The notes under the pieces were generated by a model. It made no database searches and was not told the origin of the DNA. It saw only the letters and a program-made list of their open reading frames with translations. From Marinomonas posidonica_A (GTDB taxonomy: Bacteria > Pseudomonadota > Gammaproteobacteria > Pseudomonadales > Marinomonadaceae): a DNA stretch of 64,000 nt. Each line of letters starts with the position of its first letter. The stretch's first letter is position 1. Of the stretch, positions 62,180 through 64,000 are shown in pieces. The stretch lies in the NCBI RefSeq assembly GCF_043643765.1, contig NZ_JBHZSP010000014.1, forward strand, positions 1 through 64,000, written 5' to 3'. The position numbers were made by a program, and so were the translations under genes.

Positions 62180-62206
62180 TTTAGCATTAGTCTTGCTAAT
62201 GCTAAA
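62180..62206. promoter_or_regulatory. Inverted repeat upstream of the GcvA-like LysR gene
   Basis: TTTAGCATTAG (62180-62190), loop TCTTG, CTAATGCTAAA (62196-62206): eleven perfectly paired bases per arm. It lies 50 bp before the LysR start and just before the plus-strand small RNA promoter, so it could control either. Confidence 0.45.
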
Positions 62207-62222
62207 ACTCAATTTATATCGT

Positions 62223-62250
62223 TTGTCAGTTAATCTAATTTCACTAGAAT
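62223..62250 (+). promoter_or_regulatory. Candidate sigma-70 promoter for the small RNA
   Basis: TTGTCA (62223-62228) and TAGAAT (62245-62250) with a 16 bp spacer, each one base off consensus. Transcription would start near 62257. Confidence 0.5.
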
Positions 62251-62256
62251 AAGCAT

Positions 62257-62432
62257 CATATCTTTGGATTCTTACAGCAATCTAAAGAGTGTTAATACAG
62301 CCCTAACTGTATGAATCCTAAGGCATGCCCCCACAGTCGTGTCTTAGGCGAATATCACCATTCCCACAGGATGATGCTATTCAAGCTGCTAGTTACTTTT
62401 ATTTAAGCCGGACCTATGTCCGGCTTTTTTTA
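62257..62432 (+). ncRNA. Candidate structured small RNA of about 175 nt
   Basis: No protein gene is on this strand between the LysR gene and gap, yet a promoter-like pair precedes and a strong intrinsic terminator closes this stretch. Between them several stems are visible: CTTTGGATT/AATCTAAAG (62262-62287, one G-U pair), ATACAG/CTGTAT (62295-62312, loop CCCTAA), and CCTAAG/CTTAGG (62317-62348, loop with five C). C-rich loops could pair with ribosome sites. I did not recognise 6S, SRP, RNase P, tmRNA or Csr-type RNA. Inference only. Confidence 0.45.
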
Positions 62433-62433
62433 T
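62405..62433 (+). terminator. Orphan intrinsic terminator (candidate small RNA end)
   Basis: AAGCCGGAC (62405-62413), loop CTAT, GTCCGGCTT (62418-62426), then more T to a run of seven. On the minus strand it is followed by TTAAAT, so it acts on the plus strand, where no protein gene precedes it. Confidence 0.9.
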
Positions 62434-62451
62434 GCTGATCACAACCGACAA

Positions 62452-62484
62452 AAACAAAAAAAGCGATGGCATTCACCATCGCTT
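62452..62484 (-). terminator. Intrinsic terminator of gap
   Basis: On the minus strand AAGCGATGG, loop TGAATG, CCATCGCTT, then TTTTTGTTTTTG. It lies 32 bp after the gap stop. Confidence 0.93.
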
Positions 62485-62515
62485 CCTGAATATCTAATGG
62501 TCAGTTAATGACTCA

Positions 62516-63889
62516 TTATGCCGCCTTGTCTTCCAATAGCAGCGCTTTAGAGAACTGACCCAACGCCAACTTTTCCATCAAGCGAACCACTTGGCAGCTG
62601 TAGCCGTACTCATTGTCGTACCAGACATACAAGGTCGCTTGGTTGCCGCGCACCTTAGTAGACAAAGAATCCAAAATACCTGCTTGTTGAGAGCCAATGA
62701 AATCAGAACTCACAGCATCGGCTTCTTCACTGAAGCCAATTTGACCGGCTAATTCAGCGCTGTTAGAAGCGGCTTTTAACAAGGCATTAATTTCGTCTAC
62801 TGACGTGCCCGCTTTAAGATTCAAGCTCAATACAGCAATAGACACATTAATGACAGGAACACGAATCGCACTGCCACTCAATTTACCTTCTAGTGACGGA
62901 ATGGCTTTTGATACTGCTTTAGCAGCACCCGTTTCAGTCATCACCATGTTCATACCGGCTGCGCGGCCACGACGATCACCTTTATGAATGTTATCAATCA
63001 AATTCTGATCATTGGTGTAAGCATGAACCGTTTCAACGTGACCAGACTCAATACCAAACTTGTCTTCTAACACGGACAAAATAGGCGTGATGGCATTGGT
63101 CGTACAGGATGCTGCAGAGACAATCTTATCTTCTTCCGTGAGATCAGAGTCATTCACACCAAACACAACATTCTTCATTGATTTGCCAGGCGCGGTAAGC
63201 ACAACACGCTCAATGCCAGGGCGATTCAAATGCACACTTAAACCATCGTGATCGCGCCAGCGGCCCGTATTATCAACCAACAAGGCTTTTTCAATGTTGT
63301 AAGCCGTGTAATCAACTTCTGCCGGATCCGATGCGTAAATGATTTTAACCGCATTGCCATTAATCATTAACACTTGATTCGCTTCATCCGCCTTTACAAT
63401 ACCGTCATAAGCACCATGAACTGAATCGTATTTAAGCAAACTAGCGCGTTTCGCTAAATCATTTGGTCCAGCATTTCGCACCACGATCGCAGCCAACTTC
63501 ATGCCTGGTGTCGTATGCCCAAGCGCACACATGCGACGTGCAAGCAAACGACCAATACGACCAAAGCCATATAGCACGACAGGCACTTCAGTACCATCAG
63601 AAGGCTGAGCGGCTAACATAGAGGTTAAATCAGCTTGCGCTAACAAGTCCTCTAGTTCCACACTCGTTTGAAGCAGTTCGCTGGCATACAATTCTTCTAA
63701 CACACTATAGACTTGCACTAGATCTAACTCAGAATGTTGATCAAAAATTGCCATTAATCCTGTTACAGAATCCGCCATCAGAGTGTTACCTGCTAGCTGA
63801 ACTTTAATGGATTTTTCACGGCCAAGTTTACCAAGAAGTGGAATCATGGATTCTACTTGCGAGAGAGATTGTAACCAAGTGCTTGTCAT
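62516..63889 (-). CDS. gap: Glyceraldehyde-3-phosphate dehydrogenase with N-terminal extension
   Basis: Protein of 457 residues; the GAPDH core begins near residue 103 (VPVVLYGFGRIGRLLARRM). The catalytic Cys262 lies in SAASCTTNAITPI with HAYTNDQNLID following, and WYDNEYGYSCQVVRL is near the end. The first 100 residues are an extra helical domain, as in the long GAPDH of pseudomonads, which is about the same length. It may work in gluconeogenesis. It is a single gene with its own terminator. Residues before the core have no known motif. Confidence 0.93.
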   Translation of the reverse strand: MTSTWLQSLSQVESMIPLLGKLGREKSIKVQLAGNTLMADSVTGLMAIFDQHSELDLVQVYSVLEELYASELLQTSVELEDLLAQADLTSMLAAQPSDGTEVPVVLYGFGRIGRLLARRMCALGHTTPGMKLAAIVVRNAGPNDLAKRASLLKYDSVHGAYDGIVKADEANQVLMINGNAVKIIYASDPAEVDYTAYNIEKALLVDNTGRWRDHDGLSVHLNRPGIERVVLTAPGKSMKNVVFGVNDSDLTEEDKIVSAASCTTNAITPILSVLEDKFGIESGHVETVHAYTNDQNLIDNIHKGDRRGRAAGMNMVMTETGAAKAVSKAIPSLEGKLSGSAIRVPVINVSIAVLSLNLKAGTSVDEINALLKAASNSAELAGQIGFSEEADAVSSDFIGSQQAGILDSLSTKVRGNQATLYVWYDNEYGYSCQVVRLMEKLALGQFSKALLLEDKAA

Positions 63890-64000
63890 GTTGTGCTCCC
63901 AAATGACGCTGTCGTATCAATATGGGCGCAGTCTACCGCCAGTTTTGAGCAAAAACAAATTGTAAGAAGACTACGAAAAGTCTTTAAAATCCGTAATTTA
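63890..64000. other. Upstream region of gap
   Basis: The last 111 bases hold the gap leader. A small inverted repeat AAGACT-ACGAA-AGTCTT (63967-63983) is present. No known regulator site was recognised. Confidence 0.35.

Larger units (their letters stand above)
62131..62515. other. Gap between the LysR gene and gap with a candidate small RNA
   Basis: 385 bp without a protein gene. It contains an inverted repeat (62180-62206), a sigma-70-like promoter on the plus strand (62223-62250), a structured stretch ending in a plus-strand terminator (62405-62433), and the gap terminator on the minus strand (62452-62484). Confidence 0.6.

Noticed and set aside
63956..63975. HexR-like site before gap
   Set aside because: TTGTAAGAAGACTACGA keeps only part of a TTGT-ACAA pattern and has the wrong spacing.
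1..64000. tRNA, rRNA, CRISPR arrays and toxin-antitoxin pairs
   Set aside because: None recognised on either strand by eye. Small or divergent RNA genes could have been missed without a covariance search.

Overview
The window reads as a chromosomal segment of a marine gammaproteobacterium of the Oceanospirillales type, most like Marinomonas. This rests on protein character and gene content: HutF/HutG-type histidine degradation, several methyl-accepting proteins, a bidomain ChrA and tripartite tricarboxylate transport. It is inference, not a database match. About 61 protein genes fill both strands densely. I saw no rRNA, tRNA, CRISPR array or prophage. Mobile DNA is limited to the tail of an IS3-family element at the left edge and two miniature IS5-like elements.

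Layout. 1-132: IS3 transposase tail and its right end. 177-5167 (minus): asmA-like, mutY, chrA, yggX. 5410-7516 (plus): hisB-hisH-hisF, without hisA between. 7669-15487: redox and stress genes (yghU, an exported MsrA, nfsA, a peroxiredoxin, a LysR/nfsB divergent pair) plus a c-di-GMP phosphodiesterase and a Cache sensor lacking an output domain. 15546-16763: a periplasmic AztD-like zinc protein behind a perfect Zur-type palindrome. 16895-25399: complete histidine utilisation (hutU, hutH-I-G, hutF-hutD, hutC) with two HutC-type operators in the divergent promoter region. 25474-29137: cytochrome b561, two uncharacterised membrane proteins and an M24 peptidase. 29463-32574: tctCBA. 33005-35146: a large chemoreceptor. 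35403-38428: arsenic operon arsR-arsC-arsH-acr3-arsC with two unrelated arsenate reductases.

38535-50206 centres on the protocatechuate 4,5-cleavage pathway. It holds ligJ-K-U-I-A-B in one minus-strand operon, ligC apart on the plus strand, and a LysR regulator with two DNA-binding domains next to ligC. A BdlA-like PAS-PAS chemoreceptor, an aldo/keto reductase, aroQ and an AEC carrier lie among these genes. 50437-56147: a second peroxiredoxin, an HBM-type chemoreceptor, a MocR regulator, a PilZ-like protein, DUF501 and a small hypothetical. 56243-60309: glpK, glpR and glpD with GlpR-type operators before glpK and glpD. 60423-62130: a TSUP permease and a GcvA-like LysR meeting tail to tail. 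62257-62432: a candidate structured small RNA with its own promoter and terminator. 62516-63889: gap.

Together the genes describe a nutrient-scavenging cell that degrades histidine, glycerol and lignin-type aromatics to central intermediates, senses chemicals with several receptors, and carries defences against arsenic, chromate, peroxide and zinc limitation.
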